A DNA stretch of 64,000 nucleotides. Source: Certhia americana (Eukaryota; Chordata; Aves; Passeriformes; Certhiidae). Position numbers and translations under genes: made by a program. Below the pieces are notes generated by a model. That model had not been told where the DNA came from and did no database searches. It saw only the letters and a program-made list of their open reading frames with translations. The stretch covers positions 40,866,902-40,930,901 of the forward strand of contig CM031878.1 in assembly GCA_018697195.1 (NCBI GenBank), in the 5' to 3' direction. Shown in pieces: positions 1 through 14,671 of the stretch (position 1 is the first letter of the stretch; each line of letters starts with the position of its first letter).

Positions 1-3000
1 TCTATTCAGTTTCCAGGGATGCGAGACCACCTGCCTCCCAGGAATAGAAAGATACTGTACCTGGCACTTTCAGAGATGCAATTTTCTACCTTTGTGAGGG
101 GACACTGGCAAAACATTGTTTTGATATTCAGATAAAAAGGGTCAGCTATTTAGACAAACTAACATCTTGCAAGGCCTTGGTATTTTGCTCAGTCTGCTTA
201 TTTTTCTATAATCCAAAGAGGAATGGCTACAAATCAAGGCTTTTAAAAATATTATTCAGGAAACAGGTGCACGTAAATTAAATATAACTAACACAAGGAC
301 ATGAAAGTAGTTATCTAATAAAACCCAATTTGTGGTATGAGCAAGAAATGAATAGGCCCTCTTGCAAATCTGAAGGAGATGACAAGAAGTCAATTTATAT
401 ATTTTTGCATTTATAATGAGCTCATAAAGTTCACTGCTCCTGACAACTACACTGATTTTTCTTGTGAGGTACAGTGTGGTTTTTATTTAGGTGGTAATTT
501 TAGCACATATGCAGACAAGTACTAGTGAAAGATAGAAATGACAGGCTGCATTTTTTGTTGTTGTTGTTGTCAGTAGGAGAATACATAAATGGAAAAAATA
601 TTTAAATATCCCCCTTGCTAGCAAACCCCCCACTCATTTCTAAGCTAAAGAAAAATAACTGTATGTATATAGTCCTTATAGTCTTACTGCAGCAGATGTA
701 TTTGCAATTTCTAGTCTTGAATCTTTTAATTCCCCATTTGCAGAGAGGTGGAAGATATCAATTTGCTTCTTTTCAGACGCACACCAGAGCTGTTCTCAGG
801 CTGTGTTTGATGTCTGTTTATCTACCAGTCTCCTAAAAAAGCTCAATCTACTTCAGCTGGACTGAGGTTTGCAGATGAGCACTCACTTTGGAGCATCAGG
901 CCTGTTTTCAATTGGCTTATGCTTTAGAGATATAGTCAGTAAGAAGGCACAGCTTTTAAGTCCCTAACCACATCAGAGGGAGATGAAATATATGTACAAA
1001 GCTTTCAGCACTTTTGTGAGATGCAGACTTCTGATAGTGTCAGGCAGCTTCCCTTTTACACTCTGGTTCACTGGCCCAATTTGGATGAGTAGGTATGTAT
1101 GATGAACAAAAATGCCACAAGGGTAGTTTGGCTATCTTGGGCTAATACGGTTTTGAAGTTAATTGGAAGATTTTTGCTTGGTGAAATGCTGTCATGTCCT
1201 TTGTGTGATGTGGTTTGTAGGGTAAGGAGGGGCTGATGTGGGAGGGAGAAGAGCCAATTGACCAAAGAATATTGGGGTAGAGGTTAACTATATTTTATGT
1301 CTATATTTTATTTGATGTGAAGGATGGGAAAAGTACCCAAAGAGACAGGTTTTTTTCGCAGGGAATTTCAGGTGAGAGGGAGGAACCATCAAAGAACAAC
1401 AACAGGCTAGTATTTAGGGTGAGATTTTTTGGCAGAAGGCTGACTTATGGGGGAGGTACAACAATATGCAAAGCCAGCAGGCTTTTGGAAAGCCATACAA
1501 TAGTGTGTTTGGAAAATATTCAGGAATGATCACATAGAAAATTTGTTTAAAGGCAAATGCTAGTGTGAGTTAGTAAATCCATAAGACAAATATGATGCTG
1601 ATTCAACCTGTGGCAGTTTGGAAGGCTGGAATTTGTAGCAAGTAAATCAATCAAAATCTTTATTATGAAATTGGAAAGAGAAGAGATGCAAATGTTCAGG
1701 CTACTAAGAATGAGGGAAAAGCATGAAGAGCTAGGGATGAATTGAAGATAGTCAAGCATGGACTGAGGTGAAAGTACTGAGCAGTCTTCTATAGGGGCAG
1801 TGCTAGTAAGAGGCAGAGTGAGAGGAGTTGTAAATCCATTACTTCGTGGAAAGGAAAAGCTAGATGGTGCTGACAAGGCTAAAATGTCTGATGCTTGTTA
1901 TGGTTTACTCTTTACCAGAAAGGCCAGCTGACTCAGCAGCAGAGAAGTAAGAGTTGAGGACAGACTAAAACAGAAAATATTTAACTAAGGCAGAGACTTC
2001 CAGTTTGTCTGGACCTGACTTGAACCTGGAGGACTCGCTGTGCCCAGCCCTGAGCTGCACCTTCAGGAACATCTGTCCTTGTTGCAGAAGGTAGGGGACT
2101 GTAACAGGTAATGGTAGTCCTAGCTTTAGAAAAAACACAAATAAAGAGGAGGCTGATGTTATCAGCCCTGACTACAATTCCAATTCGCAGAAAAGTGCTG
2201 GAACAAATACTCAGACTGAAATACCAAGAAGACAAATATGGGGATGAACAACAGACAAATGTTCTCAAGACAAACGATTTCAAATATGTAATATTTTCTG
2301 CCCTGGCAGCATGTCAGGCTCTGTGTACAGCAGTCAGTTTTCTTGATCTCTCCGTCTGACTGTGCTGGGAGTTCAGTTCTGCCTGACAAGCAGGTGACAT
2401 CCTGATAGACAAGCTGAAGGGACATAACCAGGCAAAATTGCTCCAAAGGGACTGCTCAGCTAGGAAGCCAAGTTCTAAGTGTACTGATCAGCTGCGTTGT
2501 GTTGAGCCAGAAGGGTGTGATTTCGTTGCAGCCCACCCTGCTTTGCATTCTCTTCACTATTTTTCCAAATCACTTGTAAAGTTGACTAGAGAGCATGTTA
2601 GAAAGGTTCAAGTGATACTGCAGTGAGAAGAGAACGAGTTCCACCTAGGGATATGGTTAGAGCTTGATATGATTGTGGTCAACTGGATATGGCTTTGAAA
2701 AATAAGATGGAGTTAATTAAGAGCACTGCAACAGTTAACCTGTGGAAGGAGTCGTATGGAATAAATCTAGTATTTATACCACATGAGCAAAACCAGTTAC
2801 AAAAAATTATTTGGAAAAGTCCTATCTTTTACAGCAGATCACACACTGAAGATGAGTCAACAATGTCACCCTGTTTTATAAAAGATAAACATCCCACGGG
2901 CATATCTGGCCACATCTGTCTGTTTCAAGATGGATTGTGTTCAACCCGCAGCTGTCCTGATTTGGACACTGGACTTCCAGAAATAGATAACCATCTAAAT

Positions 3001-6000
3001 AAAATCTGAAGTAAAGAAATTAGAAATAACACATGTGAGGACAAATTTATGGAACTGGAAATTGTAAAGGGAAAAAAAGACTGAAGGGAAACTAGATAAT
3101 GATCCTCAGCACAGAGTGTATGTAGCTCCATAAAAGAGGATATTTTTTTCTTTAGGCCTATTTGTGCCAGGAAATGAGTTAAAATTGTGTAGACAATTGA
3201 CAGGAACAACTGCTAGCAATGTCTTACTACCAGTATGAGAGAGGAATTGCATGGAGTATTTAAGAATGTCACAAATCTATCCCTGGAAGAAGAGAGGAGA
3301 TAGTCTGCAGGATCTCTTGGCATAGAATTAATACTTTTGAAACAAATGAAACTAAATAGTGTACTCAAGCTGTGGATCGACAGATGAATATGCACAGTTT
3401 CTGCATTAATGGCCTCTGCACTAGAAACTTTTTTTTTTTTACATCATTTGCAGTCTTTTTCTCTATGTTAAGAATTTCCAGCCATATGACTCCTAAGAAA
3501 AGTGAAACATTAAGAGGCTTTTCAGAGTTTTTTACCTTACCTGTTTAATTATCCTTCTTTCTGTGTTTGGGGCCTATATGGACACCACACAAGTATGAGA
3601 ATTTGTACTCTGCAATATCATTGTTGATTTGCTGGAGGTTCCCTACTTACTGCAGAGTATAGCAAAACAGTTTACTGGGTTATGTATTCTTACAGAAAGA
3701 CATGCATGAGATAATATGTATAACTGGCTATGTGCTTAGCTGAATAGCAGAAAATCTGAATAGCAGATTTGCTGACTAATAAGGTTTCTGCTACTCTTGT
3801 CTTGATGAACCAGAATGAACCAGACGAATCCAGAAATTTTACTATACCTCTAGATACAGCTATTAATACTTTCATTGCCATGTTATTGCTAAAGTTTCAG
3901 CAAAAAGCACATATAGAAAAAGTAGGAAATGTGGGCTGACATGAAAAGTTGATGTTCTGTTTCCCTAAGTCATCAAAACACTACAGGTTGCAGGTCTAGT
4001 GATTCAAAGTGTTTGATAAAAGCAGAAGTCAATCTTTCATAGACTATCAGAGCATCCCTTCTGGAACTAGAATGCTTGGTTTTCTTATCTCATTTGTACA
4101 GATTTGGCTGTGCTACTCATGAAAGTTTGCAATAGGCTAAGACAGATGTACAGATTTTTTTTTCCCCTTAATTACAGGAAAAATATTGAGACAGACACAG
4201 GCTGTTTTTCCAAGACATTCTCTACCTGAAACATCTCCCCTCACTTCTGGCTCTTGCTGAGGAACTGAGAGATAAGAGTGAGAGGGGTCCTGTTTATTTA
4301 TGCTGAATTTAAACTTCAGATTACTTCTGTGTTCAAAACCACCAAGTTCCTGTCCATTCCAAGTCTGATGAGTTTCTTCCTGCATCTCTCTTTTCTTTCT
4401 AGGAAAAGTAGAGAAAAGGTTCTATTAACCAGCAAGGAAGTTCAGGTGTTTTCTCCCCGACTCTTACCCTCAAGAGGGCTTCTTCTTCCTTGTGAGCAGC
4501 TATGAGGATTCCTTCTGAATTGCATAATGTGTTACCTAGTCCTTGGTTCAGCTGACAACTAGGGTAAGAGTACTGGAAGACTTCCAGAAGGCTTGCTTAG
4601 AGGAAGTCTTCGCTGTGTAATACTGTTCCAAGCAGCTGCAGATTTAATTAGAAGATTTGCAAGGGAGCTGTTATTTCTAGTGGAAATAGTTAATTAGCTC
4701 CATGAAGATTATTGTCAAGTAAGGCTGTCCTAAAGATGCATTTCCTGTCAGCTCAATAAGCGTGTTTAAAGTCTTGGAGATGGCTACAGTTTTATTTACA
4801 AGCTATTGCATCCCTTGCAATCCAAGGGATGGGTGTGGTAAGTGTAGTCTAGTGCATAGGAAAAGTTTCTGTCTTTTCCTCAGGTGTAATAATGAGATAC
4901 GTATATTAGATAAGTAAGATAATTTATTTTAGGGCAATTGCAGCATAAGATACAGCAAACAGGAAGAGTTTGGGCTAAGGTGTCATACATTGAACAACCT
5001 CTCTCATCAAAGCCTATGAATTTTATTGGTGCAATTAATTACTTAGAAATACATGACCTTGCTGTTTTGAGTAAAATGAGGTCAATATCTGATCTAGGAC
5101 ACCTAGATCTTGTGTTTTTGAGGTGGATTAAAAACATGTAGCAAGTTTGTTCTTCCTGATTTGACTTGTGTTCCAGCCCAGTCCAAAGTCCAGTAATATA
5201 AAGAGGTTCATTTATGTTATCGTCCTGTGGCTTACAACCAAAAACTAAAAGAAGACTATGCAGACAAAAATATGTGCATTCTTAAAAATATTTTATCTAT
5301 GCTGCAAGGACTTTTGATAAAGTGCTTCGGCTTTGTGATCTAGGGAGAGCCCTAACCTGATCTACTTCCCATGGCAAATCATTAGAGTTTAGTTCTGAAT
5401 ACAGGGTTAGTTCTGCTGCAGCATAGGGGCTTAATCCTGAACCACTCATCTCCCTAACCTCCCTTCAGATAATTTAAACTGAAAAACAAAGAACAAAGGC
5501 CAAAAAATATGTGAGTAGGAGTGGGGGTTAATAGTTGTGTGTACTTATGATTGCAAAGCAATCATATATCCTGGCTTGCACAAGAAAGTTGTCCTAGCGA
5601 ATTTTAAGTTAGTCTCGAAAGTTCCTTACGGGTAACTAAATGTGGAAATCTGATTTTTTTTTTTGTTTTGTTTTATCTCTATTTACTGTTATCTTTGGTC
5701 ATTTTGCTGAGCTGTTAAATTATGTGGGTGATGTAATTGGAATTGCCTCAGGATCACATGAGGAGGGAGATATAACAGCGGCACATGTTGTAGGAAAAGA
5801 GGGCTGGACTGAGTCATGCTGTGCAATATCTTCTGCAGGAGGATGGCAGTGGTGAGCACCAGCCCCAGGCCTGGCCTTCCTGCAGCTCCAAGTCACCTTC
5901 CCTAGAGTTAACCAAGTTCACACGTACCCTTCCCAACAGCCTGTCAGGACTGTGAAATCCAAAGTGTCTCATGAATCATCAGCACTCAACTCACTCAATC

Positions 6001-9000
6001 CACTCAAAACTCAACTTCTCCTGAGAACTTCGGGACTCTGACAGAGTAAATAACTCCTCTTAGTTAATGTCCTCTTCTTCAATCAATGTTAGTTTGCATC
6101 AGCGTTTTGTAGGAGTTTGGAGAAATCCAAGGAGGTAATTGAGAACTTGGAGGACTTAAATCTATGAAATAAATGGGCTGGATGCAGGCTGAAAGGAGCT
6201 ATAGGAAGCATGTTTCCTGAAAGAGATATTTAAAGGGGGGGAAAAAAAAGTGGGAAGTCTTGAGACAGAAAGGAAATCACAATTCCACAATAAGCTTGGA
6301 AGTTATCCAGTGGAATATAACAATAAAGTTCAAGGATTCATCAAAAGCCCATTATATTTGTTATTAACTGTAGAAAAAATATTTTGCTATTTTATATCTC
6401 TGAGAGGAAGCATCAGCACTTTACACACAACACCAGACACACTTTTACTAAAGGCTGTGAAAGGGGTGGGCCATTGACATTGGTGGGTGGGTGAAGAGGT
6501 GGTGGCCACAGCCAGCTGGTGCACTCCTTCACTCAGGTTGGGTTAATCCCAAACAGGGATTTTCTCAGCAAAGAGCTTCCAACCTAAATTTCCACAATAG
6601 CAGCTTCAGACATATCATAAGGCAGGGATGGAGGACACAAGTTTCAACAGAATAGGCATCATCCATGTGGGCAAGGTTAAGCCATAGTGGCTTGGAAAGC
6701 CCTAAAAGGATAGATAAAATGATAGCTGTAACATTTATAAACAGTGAAGGCTAAGTATTTCTGAAGCCATGAGCATCTTGCCAAGACGAAGGAGGGAGAG
6801 CCAAGTTTGGCAAATACGAAAAAAAGAAATCCTGTCTTTTTAATTTTTTTTACTAGAGAGGGCCCTTTTAGGAAAACAAAATTGCTTTCAAGGACAGAGT
6901 TGTTAAGATCTGTGTGTTTAAAATGGGGATTTGGGGTTGTTTCTTTGATGAGTATGGTTTTAGTTTTGGTTTTGTTGGTTATTTTGGGGGAGGGATTTTT
7001 AGTTAAAACCTTTTAAAGCATATGTTTTTTACACTTTATAGGTGACCTATTCTGAAAATTTTCTTAAGACTTAATTAAAAGTTCAAATGTCAAAAATAAA
7101 ACATGTTTTTTGAATTAAAAGAAATAATTAGGGTTTTACTTTTAATTTTAGTTGCTCTAGTTTGGTGTGTTTTCCACACTATCTGTTCATGAACTTTTTG
7201 AGATTTTAATTTTCTGCTCTAAATCCTGGCCAGGACACTTCTTGATGTCTCAAAATCTTAGAGCTATTGGCATGCAGTTGTGTTACTAGAAAATTTAGAT
7301 GCTTTTAATAATAACATGAAATAGTGGTAGAATGTGAAATATTGTAACAGGGAACAGGAGAATTATGGTATGCAAAATTTTAGATTTCTTCAAGGGGAAA
7401 GGTGACAATGTGAGAATCTGTAGATTCAAAGATGAGGGAAAAAATTATTTTATCTGTTTAGTTTTGGATAGACTGAAGGAAAGGTTGAGTGAGAAGAATG
7501 GGGAAACACACAGATATGACTTCTCATTGAGAAATTACGCTAAAAAGTTTTGCTATAAGGAATGTGTTATCAGAGTACAGGCTGTGGGGACTCTTGCACA
7601 CCCTTCTGAAGCTGCTGCTGATAGGTGCCCCCCAAAGGAGAAGCTTGAATGGACTCTTTTACTCTATCAGGCTGAGTGTAACAAATAGAGAAAATACATA
7701 TAAAGGTGAGTTTCACTGTAGACACTGCTTTTGAAATGGAGTAATTACTTTAGTAGCCCAAGGAACAAGTGTTTTGATGGTAATTCAGCCCTTTAGTCTG
7801 GGCTTCCTGCAACAGCAGCAGTCCTCCTTCTGTCTTTGTGTGGTCTCTGGTTCTCTCCTGCCAGACCACATTGAATTTTTGTGATCAATCCATTAATTGC
7901 TGCATATGTCGTGCAATATTCTTATCAGCTTGAGAAGCAGCACAGCTTTTTCCAGGAAGCGCTTTGGAGGGGCCCCACATTCCATGTGCTAGTGCCAATA
8001 TGCTCTGGTATGGAATGACATCAAACAAACTAGTGATTTCCTTGGAGTGTGTCCTGGAAACTTGAGAAGTTCTTGATGGCATCTGACATCCCATTTGCCT
8101 TGAAGTTAACATTTTGATGATGTCTAGCCTGGCTCTACCTTTATATAATTATAAGCCATAGATTTTAAGCTGTCTAAAAAAGATTAAACTCTTTTCTAAC
8201 CAGCTGCTGCAGTCTGATGTTTGGCATATGGGTAACGGATACAGTTACGTTTGGAAATACGTGTAAAATTAGTAAACACTTTCTGTGAAAAAAAGGCAGA
8301 GAGATCAGTGATTTTTTCAGAAAACTAGGAAGCAAATGCTGTTTTCTGGTAGCCATGAAAAATTTTCAAGGGGAACATTTATTTCTTGTTTTCAATTTAA
8401 ATTTCCATTGCATATAGCACCAGCATTGAGGGGTGACAGAAAAAAAGCTACTGCAGGAGCATAAGGCCACACCTACATCTTGCAAAACTTGTCAAACATC
8501 TCTCAAACCAGTGGAAGGCAGCCATCTCACATGAAATGAACGTCTGCCACGCAGTCAAGAGATTTTCCTGCTCTTACAAGAGTTTCATAGTCATTGTGTG
8601 TATGTTGGTTATTTAAAATACAGACATGGCTCTCCCTTAGTTGGTATTACAGCATCTCCATCACTTGATTCTGAAAGCCATTCTTGGTGCAACAGTTGTT
8701 AACTACAGAGTCTGGAATCACTTTCTATTAGATATTTTGTGCCTTTGTTTTCTGGGGTTGAAAAGGGTGGGTTCTGCATGCTTGGAAAGCAGGATTGCCT
8801 TTCCTAGGTTGAGTTTTTGGGGTGGCTGCCACAGTTGGTGAAATGCAGCTGCTGGGTGGGCTGGCACCAAAACCAGGGATGTTGGATGGAATACTGCCAC
8901 ACTGCTCTGGCACAGCCCACCTCACATGCTGTCTTGCAGATTCTGTTGATGTCGTCAGAAGGACTTATATTGCTAGTTTAGAAAACTCAGCATAGTTTGG

Positions 9001-10329
9001 AAAAGTGCTGTTCTATTCGTAAACTAGGTCACTGGGGAAAATGAGAGCAAACAGAAAATATCAGTTTCTCAGAGGGGAGATTTCAGTTAAGGCAGTACGA
9101 GGTCTGTTATGAAATGGCTTAGGAGAATTATTTATGCCTGTTGAGCTGTACAAGCAGGTCATCATTTGCAACACATTTACGCTTTACAAGTGACTGACAG
9201 ATCTTGCTGTGACCCAGATAGGAAAAATATAATCTCTGGTACCTGATGGTAGTTTAAATAGTTCAGCACTTTGATAAGAGCAACATTTCTCTTTCCTTAT
9301 TAAAATATGAGTTGGAACTTACAGCTTTCCTGAGGTTCCCCATTCCACTGTTTCCAAAGTATTGTTTGAAGGTAGTTGCTGACATAATCTCTGAAGTTAA
9401 AATATTTTATTATCTTATTAGAGAAGAAGGAGTTAAAAATGATGAATGCCTGCTGGAGAACCATCTAACCCAGGACTTTCTTCCCATGTACCTCCCCAAG
9501 AGGCATCCTGTGTTATGACCATGATATTTTTACTTGATGCTTTGTGACCTTGTGATTTGAAGGCAGGTCTGAGTCAAAGCCTTGGAGTTTAATTTGTCTG
9601 ACTAATAGGTAATCCAAATCTAGTCATGTTGAATGAAACCATAAACTAGAACAGTTGAAGCAATACTCCCAGTCTGTACAGTCTCCTTCCCAAAGACACT
9701 GGAAAGCCAAAAAAGAAACTGCGCAAAGGAAAAGAAAACCACCTCATTGGAGGACAACAAGTGAAGGAATGTGAGGAGTTATTTAATTCATACAGGCTTG
9801 CATTGATGGTGATACTCTGAAAATTCTGGTTGCAGTTCACAGTGACCTATGCTGCTTGTGAGAGTGGATAAAACATCCCTGCTGCAAGCAGAGTACCTGG
9901 ACTCTCTACCCATCCAGGTGAGCAGGCTACATCTGCACCTCAGTGCTGAGCCTCATGTGTGATTAGGGAATGACAGTCCCAGAGCCAAAACCCTTGTCCA
10001 TGCATCTGATGGTTTGCAGAAATTAAAAGCTGGCTGTAGCAAGATAGATATTTTAGAAATATAGGAAGTGCCTCAGCAGTTACCAAAGTTGTATCTTAGA
10101 AGATGACTAAAAATCTTCATGTAGGTTGAAATAATGACACTACATCACACTGAATGGAAGGAGAGAGGGAAGAGGTAATTTCATTTATTTCCAGTAAACA
10201 TGGTTGAAAAGGACCCAGCATGAATAGAGATGGTGTTTTCTATTTAGCAATTTCACAGATTTAAGTTAAACTTAGATAATAAGGCTAGTGCTTTTATTAA
10301 AAATTTCCATTTAATGTTTAATAATAAAA
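1..10329. other. Unique AT-rich DNA, no gene seen
   Basis: No convincing gene or recent mobile element is visible in this stretch. Open frames are at most 109 codons, lie on both strands, and have no recognisable domain; the 107-codon frame at 7365-7688 (+) and the 109-codon frame at 1547-1876 (-) were read and not recognised. Small features are a short (TTG)n run at about 555-570 and a 7-G/8-A homopolymer junction at 6235-6249. Ancient decayed repeats may be present but cannot be assigned by eye. Confidence 0.6.
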
Positions 10330-10412
10330 ATGGAGTCAGAACCCCAATTTGTTAACGGTACTACTCACTCTGGAATTGTGCCATTCACTTCAATGGGAAC
10401 AGTTCCCTTAAT
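10330..10412 (+). repeat. Possible ancient CR1/L3-type LINE remnant
   Basis: The phrase around 10381-10398 (CCATTCACTTCAATGGGA) resembles a motif common in old amniote CR1/L3-type LINE 3' regions. The match is short and the flanks are not recognisable, so this is a weak assignment. It could be chance similarity. Confidence 0.3.
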
Positions 10413-12019
10413 GAAAATTAAATGTCATGTTGGAATAAGTATTTAAGAAAAAATCTGAATGGTAGCAATCATAAATATCCTATTGTTAAGAGAGTTGTAG
10501 AAAAGTTCAGTGGTGTGTCTAAGGGATTCAATTAAGAGATTTGAAGTACAACAAATGAATTAAAAAAAATATGAATCTGTAGACACAGGGGGACTGAAAT
10601 TTTCCATCTAAGATGCAGAGACACATAACTGAAATTTTTTTTATCACTTCCTGTGTCTGAGAAGTTTATCATTAAAGTAAGATTTTTGTATTTATGTATA
10701 CCAGATTGTGATATTGCTGGCTCTCATCCTTATTTCAGGTGTCAATTAAGAGTAATTCTTATCAGATTCTTGTAAAATATATGCAAAAAGTAAAATAAAA
10801 CTTATGGTTTCTGCAAAACTTCCTTGATATTTGTTAACTCTTTTACCAAGGCCTTTCACTCATTACTACCTGAATTAATGGGAAAGGTTTACACATGCTG
10901 TTTCAATAGTGTTTAAGGAGTCATGTTTAGACCTTATCCATATAGCAAATCTTTTCTGCACATCAGTGACTACTGCATGATTGTCAAACTCCTACTGGTT
11001 TGTGTAAGACCTGTCTGATAAGAACTGTGAAATATGGTAGAAACAGAGTGCTTTGGATTTTTTTTCTGTTGAAGTGACCAGATGGAAAAGCAGCTTTATT
11101 CTCTGTAGGTGCTGACTGAGCTCTGGAGAAGAAAGTTGCTGCAGAAAGATGCTTACCTCTCACATACCCTTGCCCATGGCTCCGACCCCAAGGGTACCCT
11201 GAGACCACGTGGGGCACCTCAATTTTCATTCACATCAAGTTCTGCTCCATGCAATTCATGACATTAGGACATTCATGACATCATGACATTGTCGGGATCA
11301 CAAGAAAGAAGACAACCTGCAATGTGCAGAAACTCATGTCCCTGTCCTTAATGTCTCAGTCTTGGCAGCCCAGATGTCACTCAGATCGAGATACACTAGT
11401 GGCAGCTGTGTGAACTAGTCCTTGGCAACCAGAGGGTTGCACACCTGCTCTAGTGGCAGATTGTCATAGTGTTAGCTAGGTTTTCTGTCTCTTCTTTAAT
11501 GATTATGATAATTGACATCATTCAGTTGTGTACACCCTAGAGAATACATAAAGAAAATTAGGGAAGATTACCTTTTCAGGAGTGAATCTGCATAGGTTCA
11601 TTGACTTTACTGGAATTTTTGTTTCTCTGCAACTAGTTGAGGGAAATAACATGGTTGTATGAACCAAAAATGAACTAAAAATGAAAAATAAATCTCTGCT
11701 GTATCATGGGCTCCAGTGTTGCTGTATCATGGGCTCCAATGTTGCGAGAGCCAAAAAACATTTTCAGTGTATCTCATCTTTGTTCTTCTGGCACCAAACA
11801 ACTCCTAAAAATCCAGATGCTGCAACTCAAACCAGCCTGCTTCTGGAATGAAGCCAAAACTCTCTTTTCAGATTGACAAGTTGCTGTTATTTTTAAAGGC
11901 TATCCCAGATATTTTGTAGACCCACCAGAAGAAGCCAATCTAGTCTGTAGAAATCCATAGGATCACTAGGTTCTCAACTGATGCTGACTCTTCCACAGAA
12001 TATCACTGATCTTGGAGAG
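10413..12019. other. Unique DNA with two small tandem duplications
   Basis: No gene is seen. A cluster of CATGACAT-like words occurs at about 11258-11290. A 23-bp unit beginning GCTGTATCATGGG is repeated twice in tandem at 11698-11720 and 11721-11743 with one mismatch, probably from replication slippage. The 81-codon minus-strand frame at 10984-11229 has no recognisable domain. Confidence 0.55.
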
Positions 12020-12340
12020 TCACTGAATCCTAGAATCATTAAGGTTGGAAAAGATCTTTAAGATCATCTCATCCAACCATCCACCTAGCATCACCACCAT
12101 GTTCACCATTAAAACCATTCCCATGTTCCGTATCCACATTTTTTTGGAAAACTTCCAGGGATAGTCACTCCACCACATCTCTAAGCAGCCTACTCCAATA
12201 GTTGACAATTCTTTCTATGGAGAAATTTATTACTGATGTAATAAATGATAATAAATATCTGATGTAAAAGCTTCCCCAGTTTAAGTATGATGTTCTATCC
12301 CTTTCTTGGCTGTGGACCCCAGGAGAAATCAGATACTTTT
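12020..12340 (-). mobile_element. CR1 LINE, 3' fragment
   Basis: On the plus strand the segment opens with the reverse complement of a CR1 3' end (TCCTAGAATCATTAAGGTTGG, altered from the usual TCATAGAATCATAGAATGG), followed by the expected phrases for GATCATCTCATCCAACC and the CR1 3' untranslated region. The element therefore lies on the minus strand and is 5'-truncated, as most avian CR1 copies are. It is well diverged from other CR1 copies in the window, which suggests an old insertion. The far end near 12340 is approximate. Confidence 0.85.
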
Positions 12341-14644
12341 GTCTGTCAAAGAGATGCCAGGGATATGATAGTTGAGGGGCAGAACAATATGCATACATAG
12401 AAGAGCCAGTTGGTAATTTTAGTAGCCCTTTTTCACTCAGGCTGAAGTTCTCAAAATTTGTGTTTGAATGTTTTGCTTTGTGCCTGAGTGGGCATATTGG
12501 GGATTGAGGATGGACACCCTGAGTAGGCCAAGGAGGGACTGATGTGGGTCTGCCAAAAAGAATCTGCTGTACACTGATAGCTCATTATGGAACTTCCTTC
12601 TCCTCTGTCAAAGTAAAGGATATCTTCTCAACACCACTTCAGGAGGGAAGCCACTTCTGCTATGTGAGTAGTTTTTTTTTCTTTTCAGCTATATCCCATT
12701 TCTTTCATTTGCAACATACTGTTTTTCTTTTTTTCTAAGGCTTCTGTAAATTTCGCATAACAAATGTATTTAATTTTCCTTCCATATATAAACTGCTGAA
12801 AAAATAATTTCAGCTGTTATTATTTGCACTAGCAAATGAAAACTTTCCCCTTAAGTTCCCAATAAGTGTAATAGTTCTTGTTGTTAATAATGCTTGCCCA
12901 TAAAGGTTTTGAGAATAGGATATTGCTGTGAGTTAATAGGAGCTCCTGAAGAGATACTGCATACTCAATGGTCAATGCCTGCAAGTATCTCCTTAGCTTA
13001 ATAATTTTTTAACCAATTTATTTCCTGGATGTTGCTGCTTTTTCATTTAGGTATGCAAAATAAGAACAACAAGGGTGCATTGTTAAAATGTTTGAACTGC
13101 TATCCATAGGCTTTCTGCATCTATGAATAGGAACAGATGTATTGCAAATGAAGAAAAAAGAAAAGCCATATGAGCTATGAAACAGAGAGATCTTTTAATT
13201 AGTTGTAAATTTTTCTTAGCTGTGTTTAGATGATAGTTTTTTGTAGGGTCTCAATGATTCAAGTAAATAGAGATAAAAATGCTTGACTGCACTTCTATGT
13301 GTACAAACTGCTGTATTTATTGTGACTGCAAATACTTCTCCTAGGTTTCTAATTGCTTGCATTTGAGAAGAACTGATTTTTTAATGCTGAGGTGTAGGTT
13401 ACAAGAAAGACATTTCCTTCAAGCTGATGATATAATTCACTTGCCTAAGGTCTTAATATTACTTGCCAAATAAAAACGTTCAATCTATAATTTTAAGAGA
13501 GATAAAGATTACAAAATTTTCATTTTTCAGTATTAAGGAGTTGTTACTCATGCAGAGAACATATAAATGTTAAATAAATAAGCTGTGATGACATTAACCT
13601 AGTCATTCATTGCCATTGCTGAACTGAAGGTCTGGACCAAAACTCATTATGTGGTCCTTTCATACAACTTTTACAGAGATAACTGTTCATTCAGTTAGGT
13701 TTCAAAGCATAAAACCAAGTGAGTTGGGACTCTCTAATAGCAGTATATGTGCCAGCACAAAGGCAATCTCCTGAGCTCTTCCAGCACCAAAAGTATGGGT
13801 GGGCACCTAGGAATGCCTGGGAGAGGGGGTGTCTGCTTGTTCTATCATCAGTTTATCATGCAGGTTGTAGGGATCCTCCCAACACCTTGTGAATACTGTG
13901 AATCTTTGAAATACTGTGCCTGGCATGACAAAGGTTCACGTTCTTGTTTCATCCAAGTTGCTCAGTGAGTGTTATATAGTTGTTCTTGTAGTGCTGGATG
14001 AGGGAGCATTTCTGAGAGTGTCATGTGCCAGAGCAGAGCAGTGAAAGTAAATTCATGGCAGCAGAGAAGTACAGAAAGACTTGTTTTATGATCCCTTTGT
14101 ATCAGTTAGAGGGAGTGATGCATGCAATTGCCTCTTTTCTCAATCTCTTTTGGTTCAAAACACCTTTTCTGAGAGCCCTAAAGAAGCTGGAACCCGCAGT
14201 GTTAATTTTATTAAGCCTTAGGAGATAATTGAACTGGGAAAGGCTGATGGCTTTGCTGAAAACTGTGCACCAGAATGCAGACTGTTGAGCAGAGATGTGA
14301 TGTGGCTTGGTGTGCCAACAGTCAGTGTGCTGACTAGTGGAACTGTTGTCCGAGGGGTTTTTTGCTCATCATTTATGAAATGAATACAGCCAGGTAATAT
14401 ACAGCATATCTGTGCTGAGATGGGTGATTTTGCACAGCTCCATCACAGTCTGTAAGATGCCTGGAAACTCCTCTTCCAAGCAGATGGCAAGATTTTTAAA
14501 CAGCCTGTGGATCCAAGTTGCTTGTCAGACAAATTTCTAGGAAGTGAGAAAACACATATAGTTAAAAGAGATAAATCTCTAATATATGAACTTACAAAAA
14601 CTTAAGACAAAAAGCTACATTTGTGAAGGAAATTATTTTGAGAT

Positions 14645-14671
14645 ATCTCTGAAATCTGGAATTTCAGAGAT
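14645..14671. repeat. Perfect 11-bp inverted repeat
   Basis: ATCTCTGAAAT and ATTTCAGAGAT are exact reverse complements separated by the 5-base loop CTGGA. No flanking target duplication or longer precursor-like stem was seen, so no function is assigned. Confidence 0.8.
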